From the NCBI RefSeq assembly GCF_036345995.1, contig NZ_CP107796.1, forward strand, positions 5,766,001 to 5,830,000: a stretch of DNA of 64,000 nucleotides. Direction: 5' to 3'. The position numbers and the translations under genes are program-made. The stretch comes from Streptomyces sp. NBC_00557 (GTDB taxonomy: Bacteria > Actinomycetota > Actinomycetes > Streptomycetales > Streptomycetaceae). Shown in pieces: positions 53,016-62,680 of this stretch (position 1 is the stretch's first letter; the number at the start of each line of letters is the position of its first letter). Below the pieces are notes generated by a model. It was not told the origin of the DNA. It saw nothing but the letters and a program-made list of their open reading frames with translations, and searched no databases.

Positions 53016-56000
53016 ATGACCAGAGGACCAGTCGGACGCAGCGGGTCGGCCAGACCCGGCCCACGAGTCGCACGCCGAGCGGTCGTGGCGGCGGGGCTGG
53101 TGGGCGCCCTGCTGCCGGCCGGACCGGCAGCGGCGGCGGCCCCGGCCCCGCACACCACGGCCCCCGCCCCGGCCGCTACGGCCGCAAGGGCCGCCACCGT
53201 CACCCTCGTCACCGGCGACAAGGTGACCGTCACCGACCTCGGGCACGGAAAGAAGACGGTCACCGTGCGGCGGCCCGAGGGGGCCACCGGGGCCGTGCGG
53301 ACCGAGCGGAGCGACGGCGAGATCAGCGTCGTACCGGACGAGGCGCTGCCGTACCTGCGGGCCGGGACGCTGGACCGGCGGCTGTTCGACGTGAGCGGGC
53401 TGATCCGGCAGGGGCTCACCGACGCCCAGGCCGACGCGACCCCGCTGATCGTGGCCTACGGCAAGGGCGCGCGGGCCGCCACCCCGGCCGGCGCCGAACG
53501 CATCCGGAGCCTGCCCAGCCTGCGCGGGGCCGCCGTCGAGGCCGGAAAGGGGCGCACCTTCTGGCGGTCGTTCACGCACCACGACGGCGTCGCCAAGGTG
53601 TGGCTGGACGGCATGGTGAAGGCCGACATGGCCGAGAGCAACGCCCAGATCGGCACCGGGGCCGCCTGGGACGCGGGTCTCACCGGCAAGGGCGTCACGG
53701 TCGCCGTCCTCGACACCGGTGTCGACCTGGGCCACCCGGATCTCACGGACAGGGTCACCACCACCAAGAGCTTCGTCGACGGCGAGGACGTCGCCGACCG
53801 CGACGGGCACGGCACCCACGTCACCTCCACCGTCGGCGGCAGCGGAGCGGCCTCCGGCGGCACGGAGAAGGGGGTCGCGCCGGAGGCCGCCCTCGCCGTC
53901 GGCAAGGTGCTCGACGACCAGGGCTCGGGCAGCGAGTCCCAGATCATCGCCGGGATGGAGTGGGCGGCACGCGAGGTGCACGCCCGGATCGTCTCCATGA
54001 GCCTCGGCTCCACCGAGCCGAGCGACGGCACCGACCCGATGGCCGAGGCCGTGAACTCCCTGTCCAAGGAGACCGGCGCGCTCTTCGTCGTCGCCGCCGG
54101 GAACACCGGCGCCCCCTCCTCCATCGGCTCGCCGGGCGCCGCCGACGCGGCCCTCACCGTCGGCGCCGTCGACCCGGCGGACCAGCCCGCCTACTTCACC
54201 AGCGCCGGACCCCGCTACGGCGACAACGCCCTCAAGCCCGACCTCTCCGCCCCCGGCGTCGACATCCTCGCCGCCCGCTCCCAGCTCACCGACGGCAGCG
54301 GCTACTACACCTCGATGAGCGGCACGTCCATGGCGACTCCGCACGTCGCCGGAGTCGCCGCGCTCCTCGCGCAGCGGCACCCCGACTGGACCGGCGCGCA
54401 GCTGAAGGACGCGCTGATGTCCACCTCGAAGCAACTCGACGCCTCCGTGTACGAGCTGGGCGCGGGCCGGGTGAGCGTCCCGGACGCCGTGCACGCGTCC
54501 GTCACCGCCACCGGCAGCGCCGACCTCGGCTTCCACCGCTGGCCCCCCGACACCGACCGGCCCGTCACCCGCACCCTCACCTACACCAACTCCTCCGACG
54601 GCCCGATCGAGTTGAAGCTGTCCGTCAAGGGCGCCCCGGACGGCGTCGCCACCCTCGCCGACACCTCCCTCACCGTCCCGGCCCACGGCACCGCCTCCAC
54701 CACGGTCACCGGCGACGGATCCAAGGCGCCGGCCGGCGAGACCAGCGGGCAGATCGTCGCCGCGGACGCGGCCGGGAACACCGTCGCGCACACCGCGTTC
54801 GGGCTGGTCAAGGAGGACGAGCGGTACACGCTCACCGTCCACGTCAAGGACCGCGCGGGCGCGCCCGCCCCGGCCGACCTCACCGTGCAGCGGCTCGCGG
54901 CGGGCGAGGACGCCCAGCAGGCCCGTGTCGGCGACTCCGGCACGCTGCGGCTGCGCCTCAAGCCCGGCGCCTACGCCCTCGCCACCTTCCTCGACGTGCA
55001 CGCCAGCCACGGCGCCGACTCCCTCGGCCTCGGCTTCCTCAGCGCCCCGGAGATCACCCTCGACCACGACCAGGACGTCACCCTCGACGGCCGTACCCTG
55101 CGCGAGGTCAGGACCACGGTGGACCGGCGCACCGAGACCCGCCAGCTCCTCATGGAGTACGACCGGCAGGCGAACGGCGCCGACCTGTTCGGCGCGGTCC
55201 AGGTGCCCCTCACCTACGACAGCGTCTTCGCCGCGCCCACCGCGCCCGTCACCCGGGGCTCCTTCGAGTACCGCACGGTGTGGCGGCTGGCCGAGCCGGA
55301 GCTGGCGGTGAAGGGGATCGGCGAGGCGACCGTGCAGCCGGGCGGCACGCTGATCGAGGGCCACACCCGGCTGCCGCTGGCCGACGTCGGCGACGGGCCC
55401 TTCACCGGAGTCTCGGGCAAGGCGGTGCTCGCCCGCCTCGCCGACGGCGCCGACCCGGCCGCGCTCGCCCGGGCCGCGCAGGACGCGGGGGCCAGGGCGC
55501 TGTTCGTGACGGACGACGCGCCCGGCCGGCTGATGGCCTGGTGGGGCACCGACGACAACGCCGACCGGCCGCTGCAGATCGCCACGGTGAACACCGCCGA
55601 CGCGGCCCGGCTGCGTGCGATGCGGTGGGTCGACATGAGCGGCACCGCCGACTCGCCGTACGTGTACGACCTGTCCGAGGGCCACCGGGGCGCGATCCCG
55701 GACCGGGATCTCACCTACGCCCCCGGTAAGCGTCAACTGGCCGCGCTGCACGTGAGGTTCCACGCCGCTCGCCCGGTGGACGGCGGCGAGTCCCGCTACT
55801 CCCTCACCGACGCCTTCCCGGTCGGCCTCGGCTTCCAGGAACGCGTCCGCCTGCCCGCCGAACGCACCGACTACGTCTCCACCGGCCCCGGCCAGTTCTG
55901 GCACGAGTCCGTCGCCGTCGGCGACGGCACCCTGGAGGAACGCGGCGGCCTCGTCCGGTACGAGGGCGCATCCCGTCCGGTGCTGAACTGGTTCGGGCCG

Positions 56001-56678
56001 GTGTGGCACCCCTGGCTCGGCACCGGGCTCGGCTGGGGGCAGCAACGCTCCGGCAACGAGATCCGGTTGAACACCCCCGGCTGGGGTGACTCCGGGCCGG
56101 ACCACACCGGGTTCGGCGACGTGTGGAGCACCGGCAGCGGCATGACCCAGACCACCGCCGTCTACCTCGACGGCACACTCGTCGGCCAGGGCGCGGGCTC
56201 CGCCGCGTACGTGTGGGACGCCCCGGCCGACGCGCACACCTACAAGGCCGTCACCGACACCGCGCTGGACGCGGCACGCTGGCCACTGGCCACCCGGGGG
56301 CACAGCGAGTGGACGTTCCGCTCGGCGGCGGCACCCGAGGACCACTGGACCTCCCTGCCGCTGATCAACCTCGCGTACGCCCTCGGCACCGACCTCGCCG
56401 GGGCGGTGCGCGGCGGCTCGCGGATCCCGGTCGGGCTCAGCGCGTCGTACGTGGCGGGGGCGCAGCACACCGGCACGCTGGGCGGGGGCCGGCTGGAGGT
56501 GTCGTACGACGACGGCGGCACCTGGACGTCCGTCCCGCTGACCGGCGCCGGCGCCTCCTGGCACGGCACGCTGAGGGTGCCGCGCGGCGCCGCGTCCGTC
56601 TCGCTGCGGGCCTCCGCCCATGACGACCAGGGAGGTTCGGTGACGCAGGAGATCGTCCGGGGGGTGGCCGTGAGCTAG
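53016..56678 (+). CDS. Secreted subtilisin-family (S8) serine protease
   Basis: 1220 residues from ATG 53016 with GAAGAGG upstream. A signal peptide is visible (RRAVVAAGLVGALLPAGPAAAAA, cleavage near residue 42; paired Arg before the core). A propeptide to about 205 precedes the catalytic domain with Asp233 (VLDTGVD), His265 (DGHGTHV) and Ser438 (GTSMATPHVAG). Some 730 further residues are beta-rich domains resembling fibronectin-type and PA-like inserts. The layout matches large extracellular Streptomyces subtilases that degrade protein in soil. It ends four bases into the end of the convergent carboxyltransferase gene. Confidence 0.92.
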   Translation: MTRGPVGRSGSARPGPRVARRAVVAAGLVGALLPAGPAAAAAPAPHTTAPAPAATAARAATVTLVTGDKVTVTDLGHGKKTVTVRRPEGATGAVRTERSDGEISVVPDEALPYLRAGTLDRRLFDVSGLIRQGLTDAQADATPLIVAYGKGARAATPAGAERIRSLPSLRGAAVEAGKGRTFWRSFTHHDGVAKVWLDGMVKADMAESNAQIGTGAAWDAGLTGKGVTVAVLDTGVDLGHPDLTDRVTTTKSFVDGEDVADRDGHGTHVTSTVGGSGAASGGTEKGVAPEAALAVGKVLDDQGSGSESQIIAGMEWAAREVHARIVSMSLGSTEPSDGTDPMAEAVNSLSKETGALFVVAAGNTGAPSSIGSPGAADAALTVGAVDPADQPAYFTSAGPRYGDNALKPDLSAPGVDILAARSQLTDGSGYYTSMSGTSMATPHVAGVAALLAQRHPDWTGAQLKDALMSTSKQLDASVYELGAGRVSVPDAVHASVTATGSADLGFHRWPPDTDRPVTRTLTYTNSSDGPIELKLSVKGAPDGVATLADTSLTVPAHGTASTTVTGDGSKAPAGETSGQIVAADAAGNTVAHTAFGLVKEDERYTLTVHVKDRAGAPAPADLTVQRLAAGEDAQQARVGDSGTLRLRLKPGAYALATFLDVHASHGADSLGLGFLSAPEITLDHDQDVTLDGRTLREVRTTVDRRTETRQLLMEYDRQANGADLFGAVQVPLTYDSVFAAPTAPVTRGSFEYRTVWRLAEPELAVKGIGEATVQPGGTLIEGHTRLPLADVGDGPFTGVSGKAVLARLADGADPAALARAAQDAGARALFVTDDAPGRLMAWWGTDDNADRPLQIATVNTADAARLRAMRWVDMSGTADSPYVYDLSEGHRGAIPDRDLTYAPGKRQLAALHVRFHAARPVDGGESRYSLTDAFPVGLGFQERVRLPAERTDYVSTGPGQFWHESVAVGDGTLEERGGLVRYEGASRPVLNWFGPVWHPWLGTGLGWGQQRSGNEIRLNTPGWGDSGPDHTGFGDVWSTGSGMTQTTAVYLDGTLVGQGAGSAAYVWDAPADAHTYKAVTDTALDAARWPLATRGHSEWTFRSAAAPEDHWTSLPLINLAYALGTDLAGAVRGGSRIPVGLSASYVAGAQHTGTLGGGRLEVSYDDGGTWTSVPLTGAGASWHGTLRVPRGAASVSLRASAHDDQGGSVTQEIVRGVAVS

Positions 56679-58012
56679 CCGGGTGACACCACGCCCCGGA
56701 TCACCCCCAGCTCCACCAGGTCCTGCGGCCGGATGCGCAGCTGTTCGGCGGTCGCCTCCACCTCGTCCTCCGGGCGTTTGAGTATGGCGGCCGCCAGTTC
56801 CGGGGCGATCACCGAGAAGTAACTGTCCGGCGTGGCCCAGGTGTTGCCCGGCGCGGCCAGCGCGAGCGCTCCGCCGGAGCCGCCCTCGCCGATGACGAGG
56901 GTGGTGACCGGGACCCGGGCCGTGGCCACCGCGCCGAACAGCTCGGCGATCGCGGCCCCGGCCCCCTGCCGCTCCGCCTCGGCGTCGTTGGCGGCGCCGG
57001 GGGTGTCCACCAGCGTCAGCACCGGGATGTCGAGCCGGTCCGCGAGCCGGATCAGCCGGGCGGCCGTGCGGTACCCGGCGGGCCGGGTCGCCGTGCCGGT
57101 CTGGGCCGCGTAGGCCACGGTACGGCCGTCCCGCTCGCCGAACCCGCACAGCATGCCGTCGGGGTCCGCACCCCCGCACCGGTCACCGGTGAGCGAGACC
57201 GTCCGGCTGAAGTAGGCGTCCAGGTAGGCCTGGGCGCGGGGGCGTTCGGGGGAGCGGGCGCGGCGCACCGCCTCCCAGCCGGTGGCGGGCAGGTCCGGGG
57301 CGCCGAGGGCGGCCGGTGCGGGGGCCTCCTGGGCGGGGGTGGTGAGCAGCCGCAGCCACCGGCCGAGGGTCTCGCGCAGTTCCCCGGGCGGTACCAGCGC
57401 GTCGGCCGAGCCCGCCGCCACCTGCGCCTCCGCCGTGTACGCGGCCGGATCCGCGCCGGCCGGCCGGACCCGGGAGCCCGCGAAGCCCACCTGGGCGCCC
57501 GGCAGCGCGAGGATCACATCGGCTCCGGCGCCGAGGGTGGCCCAGCCGCCCCCGGTCGTGGGGTCGCGCAGCACCGCGATCTGCGGCAGGCCCGCCTCCC
57601 GGGTGAGCGCCGACTCGCGGGCCACCCGCTGCAGCTGGCTGAGGGCGAGCATGCCCTCCTGCATCCGGCTGCCGCCGGTGGCGACCAGCGGCACGACCGG
57701 GAGCCGGTGGGCGCGGGCGTGGTGGTACGCCGCCTGGAGCCGGTCGCCGGTGCGCTCGCCCAGGGAGCCGCCGAGGAAGCCGAACTCGAACGCGATCAGC
57801 ACGGCGCGGGTGCCGTCGACGCGCGCGGTGCCGCAGACGACGGACTCCTCCTCGCCGGTGCGCCCGGCGGCGCGGGCCCGCGCCGCGTCGTAGCCCGGCC
57901 AGCCGAGAGGGCCGTCCGCCTTCGGTTCTCTTGGGGGGACGGGCAGTTCGGTGAAGGTCGACTCGTCCGCGACGAGGGCCAGGATCTCCCGGGCGGAGTG
58001 CCGCTCAGGCAT
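56675..58012 (-). CDS. Acyl-CoA carboxyltransferase (alpha-beta fused)
   Basis: 445 residues from ATG 58012, which lies inside the end of matB. Both carboxyltransferase halves are present: an AccD-like N-terminal half without its zinc finger (VLIAFEFGFLGGSLGERTGD, GGSRMQEGMLALSQLQRV, DPTTGGGWATLGAGADVILA) and an AccA-like C-terminal half (ADRLDIPVLTLVDTPGAANDA, GEGGSGGALALAAPGNTWAT, YFSVIAPELAAAILK). It would transfer carboxybiotin's CO2 to acetyl-CoA or another acyl-CoA, making malonyl-type units; no biotin carboxylase is adjacent. With MatB it forms a two-gene malonyl-CoA supply operon. Confidence 0.85.
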   Translation of the reverse strand: MPERHSAREILALVADESTFTELPVPPREPKADGPLGWPGYDAARARAAGRTGEEESVVCGTARVDGTRAVLIAFEFGFLGGSLGERTGDRLQAAYHHARAHRLPVVPLVATGGSRMQEGMLALSQLQRVARESALTREAGLPQIAVLRDPTTGGGWATLGAGADVILALPGAQVGFAGSRVRPAGADPAAYTAEAQVAAGSADALVPPGELRETLGRWLRLLTTPAQEAPAPAALGAPDLPATGWEAVRRARSPERPRAQAYLDAYFSRTVSLTGDRCGGADPDGMLCGFGERDGRTVAYAAQTGTATRPAGYRTAARLIRLADRLDIPVLTLVDTPGAANDAEAERQGAGAAIAELFGAVATARVPVTTLVIGEGGSGGALALAAPGNTWATPDSYFSVIAPELAAAILKRPEDEVEATAEQLRIRPQDLVELGVIRGVVSPG

Positions 58013-59450
58013 CGGCGAGCGCCCGCTTCATGATCTTCCCCATGTCGTTGCGGGGAAGGGCGTCCAGGTAGCGGACGACGCGGGGGCGCTTGTGCGGGGC
58101 GAGCCGGCCGGCCACATGGTCCGCCAACTCCTCGGCGGCGGGCGGCGCCTGCGGGTCGGCCGGGACGATCCAGGCCACGATCCGCTCGCCCAGGTCCGGG
58201 TCCGGCTCCCCGGTGACCGCCGCCTCCCGCACCCCCGGATGCTCCAGCAGCGCGTTCTCGATCTCGCCGGCCCCGATCTTGTAGCCGCCGCTCTTGATCA
58301 GGTCCGTGGCCTTGCGCCCGACGATCCGGACGTATCCGTCGGGTTCGCGCACGGCCATGTCGCCCGTGCGGAAGAACCCGTCGGCGGTGAAGGCGGCGGC
58401 CGTGGCCTCGGGCCGGTTCAGATACCCGGTGAACAGGTTGGGGCCGCGCACCTGGATCTCGCCGACGCTCTCCCCGTCCCACGCCGTGATCGGCGTGCCG
58501 TCCTCCTCCACGAGCCGCAGCTCCACACCGGGCAGCGGCACGCCCACGGTGCCCGCGCGGGGCTCACCGTCGGCCCGCACGCTGGTGTTCATCAGGGTCT
58601 CCGTCATGCCGTACCGCTCGATCACCCGGCGGCCGGTCGCCGCCGCGATCCGCTCGTGGTCGTGGACGGGCAGCGCGGCCGAGCCGGAGACCAGCAGCCG
58701 GGCCCCCGCGAGCGCCTTGGCCAGCTCCGGGTCCCGCGGCAGGGCCTCGGCGATGCGGTGGTACATCGTCGGCACCCCGAACAGCATGGTCGCGCCCGCG
58801 TTCAGCTCCCGCGCCACGCCCTCGGCGGAGAACCGGCCCAGGTGCCGGACGCTGCCCCCGCGCCGCAGCGGGCCGAGGGTGCCCAGCACGAGCCCGTGCA
58901 CATGGAACAGCGGCAGCCCGTGCACCAGCACGTCGTCGGCCGTCCACCGCCAGGCGTCGGCGAGCGCGTCCAGGGTGGCGGCGACGGCCCGCCGGGGCAG
59001 CACCGCGCCCTTGGGCGGGCCGGTGGTGCCGGAGGTGTAGACGACCAGCGCCGGGTCCTCGTCGGCGGAGGTGTCCTCGGGTACGGCGCCGGACGCGGAC
59101 ACGTCGACGTCCAGCCGCTCCAGCTCCCCCACGGCACCGGGGAGTTCGGCGCCCGGCGCGGCCAGCACCAGCGCGGGCGCGCTGTCGGCGACGATGTGCG
59201 CGAGTTCCTTCCCGCCCGACTTCGGGTTCAGCGGCACCGCGGCGGCGCCGGCCAGCAGCACGCCGGTCACGGCGACGGCGGTCTCCAGCTCGTTGGCGGC
59301 CCACACGGCCACGCGGCCGGCGCCGCGCAGCCGGGCGGCGAGCGCACCGGCGGCCCCGGCCAGCGCGCCGTACGTCAAGGACCGCTCGCCGAACCGCAGG
59401 GCGGTCCGGTCACCAGGACCGTCCGTCAGAGCGGGAAAGAGGGAGGACAC
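58005..59450 (-). CDS. matB: Malonyl-CoA synthetase
   Basis: 481 residues from GTG 59450, chosen because Streptomyces MatB starts SSLFPAL and AGGAG lies ten bases upstream; GTG 59486 would add 12 residues. It is an adenylating acyl-CoA synthetase with VVYTSGTTGPPKGAVLPRRA, ERYGMTETLMNTSVRADGEP, DGFFRTGDMAVREPDGYVRI and NDMGKIMKRALADA, nearly word-for-word the S. coelicolor MatB family as I recall it. It ligates malonate or methylmalonate to CoA, giving extender units for fatty acid and polyketide synthesis. It overlaps the following carboxyltransferase gene by eight bases. Confidence 0.9.
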   Translation of the reverse strand: MSSLFPALTDGPGDRTALRFGERSLTYGALAGAAGALAARLRGAGRVAVWAANELETAVAVTGVLLAGAAAVPLNPKSGGKELAHIVADSAPALVLAAPGAELPGAVGELERLDVDVSASGAVPEDTSADEDPALVVYTSGTTGPPKGAVLPRRAVAATLDALADAWRWTADDVLVHGLPLFHVHGLVLGTLGPLRRGGSVRHLGRFSAEGVARELNAGATMLFGVPTMYHRIAEALPRDPELAKALAGARLLVSGSAALPVHDHERIAAATGRRVIERYGMTETLMNTSVRADGEPRAGTVGVPLPGVELRLVEEDGTPITAWDGESVGEIQVRGPNLFTGYLNRPEATAAAFTADGFFRTGDMAVREPDGYVRIVGRKATDLIKSGGYKIGAGEIENALLEHPGVREAAVTGEPDPDLGERIVAWIVPADPQAPPAAEELADHVAGRLAPHKRPRVVRYLDALPRNDMGKIMKRALADA

Positions 59451-59560
59451 GCGGCGCACTCCTAACTGTCGGTCGACCGTTGCCACCCTTCCTACACCAG
59501 GAGCCTGGTCCCGACGACCGCATCACTGAGGGGCGCCCACCCGTCTGCCAGTCCCGAGCG

Positions 59561-59651
59561 TTGGCGGCTGCGGGCGCGTGGTGGCCTGGTCGCGCCCGCG
59601 CGGCGGAGCCGCATATCGACACAGCCCCGCGCCCCTGGGGAACTGCAGTGC
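59561..59651. repeat. Streptomyces-type intergenic repeat
   Basis: The stretch contains GCGGCGGAGCCGCATATCG, then ACACAGCCCCGCGCCCC and TGGGGAACTGCAGTG, which I recognise as the short palindromic element scattered between genes in Streptomyces chromosomes. It lies between matB and the convergently ending MerR-PP2C gene. Its function is unknown. Confidence 0.6.
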
Positions 59652-59737
59652 CGTCGGCCGCACACCGGCGGGAGCCCGTCGACGCCGGTGCGGGCGTCGG
59701 TACCGGTCGGTGCCATGGCACCGCATCCTGCCCCGTC

Positions 59738-60742
59738 TCAGGCGGCCGCCGCCACGATGTCCGCCACGACGCAGCTGACGTTGTCGGGTCCGCCCGCCGC
59801 GTTGGCCTCGTCGATGAGCGCCTGAACCGCGTCCTCGGCAGCGAGCAGCTCCTTGATCCGTTCCTCGGCCACCGCCTCGGTCAGCCCGTCGGAGCACAGC
59901 AGGTACCGGTCGCCCTCGCGGACCTCCTGCAACCGCACGTCCGGCACCGGATCCGCCCCGCCGGCCAGCGCCTTGAGCAGCATCAGCGACTCCGGTTCCA
60001 CCCGGTGGTCCCGGGTGATCCGGCGCAGCTCCCCGTCCCGCAGCAGATACGCCCGGCAGTCCCCGATGTGCGCGAGCGCCAGCTTCGCGCCCGTCCACAG
60101 CAGCGCGGTCAGCGTGGTCCCGGCCTCGTTCGTGCCCCCGGCCGCCTCGCACACCGCCGCGCCCGCGGAGCGCACCGCGTCCTCCAGCACGGTCAGCACA
60201 CCGTCGGCGGGCAGCTCCTCCGCCTCGTCCAGGTACCGCAGCGCCCGCACCGCGGCGCTGCTCGCGGGCGCCCCCGCCGGGCCGAAGCCGTCGGCCACGG
60301 CGAGCAGCCTGCGGCCCGCGTACACGGTGTCCTGGTTGGCGGGGCGGACGAGCCCCCGGTCGGACCGGGCGGAATGACGCAGTTCCAGCATGATGGCGTG
60401 GTCCCTTCTCGACTGGTCGGTCAGCTGGTCGACGAGGAACGCGGCGAGATCCCGCCGGGCGGCCGTCTCCGCCTCGACGCGCGCCCAGTACGCCCGTATC
60501 TCCCGCGCGGCGCCGGCCGCGTCCAGGGCGCACACCGCGCGGATCCGGGCCAGCGGCATGCCGAGGCGCCGCAGCCAGGCCACGAGCCGGGCCTGCCCGA
60601 GCTGCTCGGCGGCGTAGTACCGGTAGCCGGTGTCCGGGTCGACCCGTGCGGGCCGCAGCAACTCCAGCTCGTCGTACAGCCGCAGCGCCTTCGGCGAGAG
60701 CCGGCTCGCCCTGGCGAAGGCGCCGATCGTCAGCAGCTCCAT
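59738..60742 (-). CDS. MerR-type regulator fused to PP2C phosphatase
   Basis: 334 residues from ATG 60742 (GAGG upstream). An in-frame ATG at 60805 would run through a 17-base palindrome better explained as an operator. The N-terminal domain is MerR-like (LLTIGAFARASRLSPKALRLYDELELLRPARV with a DTGYRYY wing and a dimerisation helix). From about residue 125 a PP2C domain follows (RSDRGLVRPANQDTVYAG, AVADGFGPAG, LALAHIGDCRAYLLRDGELR, LLCSDGLTEAV, GPDNVSCVVADI). The metal-binding Asp positions are intact. A DNA-binding phosphatase could couple dephosphorylation to transcription; this fusion is known in Streptomyces but uncharacterised to my knowledge. Confidence 0.88.
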   Translation of the reverse strand: MELLTIGAFARASRLSPKALRLYDELELLRPARVDPDTGYRYYAAEQLGQARLVAWLRRLGMPLARIRAVCALDAAGAAREIRAYWARVEAETAARRDLAAFLVDQLTDQSRRDHAIMLELRHSARSDRGLVRPANQDTVYAGRRLLAVADGFGPAGAPASSAAVRALRYLDEAEELPADGVLTVLEDAVRSAGAAVCEAAGGTNEAGTTLTALLWTGAKLALAHIGDCRAYLLRDGELRRITRDHRVEPESLMLLKALAGGADPVPDVRLQEVREGDRYLLCSDGLTEAVAEERIKELLAAEDAVQALIDEANAAGGPDNVSCVVADIVAAAA

Positions 60743-60783
60743 GAGCACCTCGCGCTCCTCGTCGTCCGCCACCGATGCTGGGG

Positions 60784-60800
60784 CTTCACCGAAGGTGAAG
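60784..60800. promoter_or_regulatory. MerR-type operator palindrome
   Basis: CTTCACC-GAA-GGTGAAG is a perfect palindrome in the divergent region between the MerR-PP2C gene (start 60742) and the ATP-grasp gene (start 60878). A MerR-family dimer is the natural candidate, implying autoregulation and perhaps control of the ligase. Confidence 0.6.
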
Positions 60801-60877
60801 GTCAACCGCGCTGTTCCGGTTCCCTCCGCTTGTTAGCCTCGGTGCCGTTCGAACCGACGTACGACAGGGAGTCCGCC

Positions 60878-61753
60878 GTGCCCCGCATCGCCCTCGCCAC
60901 CTACGACCCCGGTGCCGAGCCCGGCAAGGACACCGATCTGCCGGAGCTGGTGCGGGCGCTCAGGGCCGCCGGGGCCGAGGCGGAGGCCCGGTACTGGGAC
61001 GACCCGGACGCCGACTGGGGCGCCTACGACCTCGTGGTCATCCGCTCCACCTGGGACTACAGCTGGCGCGCCGCCGAGTTCGCCGCCTGGGTGGACCGGG
61101 CCGGCGCGCTGACCCGGCTCGCCAACCCGGCGCCGGTGGTGCGCTGGAACACCGACAAGCGCTACCTCGGCGAGCTGGCGGCGGCCGGCGTGCCCACCGT
61201 GCCCACGCGCTACATAGCCCCGGGCGAGCCGGCCGACCTGCCCGCCGACCACGAGTACGTCATCAAACCGGCCTCGGGCGCGGGCGCCCGCTTCGCCGCC
61301 CGCTACACCCCCGACCGGCACGAGACGGCGGTACGGCACCTCGCCCGCATGCACGCCGAGGGCTTCACGGCGATGGTCCAGCCGTACCTGCGCGGCATCG
61401 ACGTCAGCGGGGAGCGGGCCCTGCAGTTCTTCGGCGGCCGGCTGCTGCACGCCAGCCGCAAGGGCGCGGTGCTGGCGCCGGGGACGCCGTACGACGCGGA
61501 CAAGGTGGCGCACCCGGATCTGGAGCGCTGGGAGCCGACGGATGCCGAACTGGCGGTCGCCGAGAAGGCGTTGGGCGCGGTGCCGGGTGGTTCCGGGTTG
61601 CTGTACGCGCGGGTGGACCTGGTGGACGGGGAGGACGGGGAACCCCGGCTGATGGAGCTGGAACTGGTGGAGCCGAACCTGTTTCTGTGGCTGCACCCGG
61701 GGTCGCTGGAGCGGGTGGTGGAAGCGATCGTGCACGCGGCCGGGACGGACTGA
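60878..61753 (+). CDS. ATP-grasp ligase-like protein
   Basis: 291 residues from GTG 60878, with AGGGAG seven bases upstream. The N-terminal part (RIALATYDPGAEPGKDTDLP, DLVVIRSTWDYSWR) and the NTDKRYLGELAAAGVPTVPT segment are typical of the RimK/DcsG-type ATP-grasp group. Later EYVIKPASGAGARF gives the ATP-binding lysine, and VDLVDGEDGEPRLMELELVEPNL the Asp/Glu metal ligands. Such enzymes join a carboxylate to an amine through an acyl phosphate. The substrate is unknown. It diverges from the MerR-PP2C gene across a palindromic operator. Confidence 0.82.
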   Translation: MPRIALATYDPGAEPGKDTDLPELVRALRAAGAEAEARYWDDPDADWGAYDLVVIRSTWDYSWRAAEFAAWVDRAGALTRLANPAPVVRWNTDKRYLGELAAAGVPTVPTRYIAPGEPADLPADHEYVIKPASGAGARFAARYTPDRHETAVRHLARMHAEGFTAMVQPYLRGIDVSGERALQFFGGRLLHASRKGAVLAPGTPYDADKVAHPDLERWEPTDAELAVAEKALGAVPGGSGLLYARVDLVDGEDGEPRLMELELVEPNLFLWLHPGSLERVVEAIVHAAGTD

Positions 61754-61780
61754 CGCCCCTGGTGCCACGGGTGCCGTCGC

Positions 61781-62680
61781 CTATCGGACCGTCTCGCGAC
61801 ACGCCCGCGCATACGCCCGCACCAGCGGCCGGTCGCCGTCCTCCCTCCGCCATGCCAGTGCGTAGCGGCTGGGGCCGATCCCGCGGACCGGGCGGGTGGT
61901 GACCCCGCCCAGGGTGATCAGGGGGGCGTTGCCCTCCGCCACCAGGCAGACGCCGAGGCCGGCGACCAGGGCCTCATACGTCTCCTCCGTGCCGGAGATC
62001 TCCGCGCCGATGCGGGGCGGCCGGCCGGCGCGGGCGTCCAGGGCGAGCCAGTGGTCGCGCAGGCGGCCCGCGCTCGCGGGGAGGGCCAGGAACGGCTCGT
62101 CCAGCAGGTCCGCGAAGTCGATCTCGGGGCGGTCGGCGAGCGGGTGGGAGTCGGGCAGGGCGAGCAGCCGGGGTTCCTCGGTGATCACCGTCCAGGCGTA
62201 GCGCTCCTCGTCGGGCAGCGGGAGCCAGACGAAGGCGACGTCCGCGGTGCCGTCCGCCAGGCCCGCCGTCGGATCGTCCCAGCTCATCTGGCGCAGCCGG
62301 ACCGTGGCCTCGGGGTGGGCGGCGGTGAAGCGGGAGCGGATGGCCGGCAGCAGGCCGCCCCGGCCCGGGCTGGTGCTCATGCCCACGACCAGCGTGCTGC
62401 GCTGGGCCGTTTTGGCCGCCTCCACCGCCGCCGCGCCCGCCTCCCACGCGGCCAGCACGGTGCGCGCGTGCAGGAGCAGCGCCTCACCCGCCGGCGTCAG
62501 GGCCACCCCGTGCTGGTCGCGCCGGAACAGCTCCGCCCCCAACTGCCGCTCCAGCGCCCGGATCTGCTTGCTCAGGGCGGGCTGGGAGACGTACAGCTTC
62601 TCGGCGGCGCGCGTGAAGTGCAGTTCCTCGGCGACCGCGACGAAGTAGCGCAGGTCGCGGGCATGGACGTCCCTGGGCAT
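61781..62680 (-). CDS. LysR-family transcriptional regulator
   Basis: 299 residues from ATG 62680. N-terminal winged helix-turn-helix (RDLRYFVAVAEELHFTRAAE, LYVSQPALSKQIRALERQLG, LFRRDQHGVALTPAG), then the LysR coinducer-binding domain (TLVVGMSTSPGRGGLLPAIR to the C-terminus). The start codon overlaps the palindrome ATAACC-GAT-GGTTAT, a T-N11-A LysR box, suggesting autorepression. It diverges from a short-chain dehydrogenase gene 94 bases away, its probable target. Inducer unknown. Confidence 0.92.
   Translation of the reverse strand: MPRDVHARDLRYFVAVAEELHFTRAAEKLYVSQPALSKQIRALERQLGAELFRRDQHGVALTPAGEALLLHARTVLAAWEAGAAAVEAAKTAQRSTLVVGMSTSPGRGGLLPAIRSRFTAAHPEATVRLRQMSWDDPTAGLADGTADVAFVWLPLPDEERYAWTVITEEPRLLALPDSHPLADRPEIDFADLLDEPFLALPASAGRLRDHWLALDARAGRPPRIGAEISGTEETYEALVAGLGVCLVAEGNAPLITLGGVTTRPVRGIGPSRYALAWRREDGDRPLVRAYARACRETVR

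Noticed and set aside
52404..57179. A very long minus-strand open frame opposite the subtilase gene
   Set aside because: It mirrors the GC-rich subtilase coding strand; only its last 129 codons (the TCD1 protein) have a start site and a recognisable domain.
59480..60877. Large upstream extension of the ATP-grasp gene
   Set aside because: The extension lies opposite the MerR-PP2C gene and a repeat element; GTG 60878 with AGGGAG begins a complete domain.
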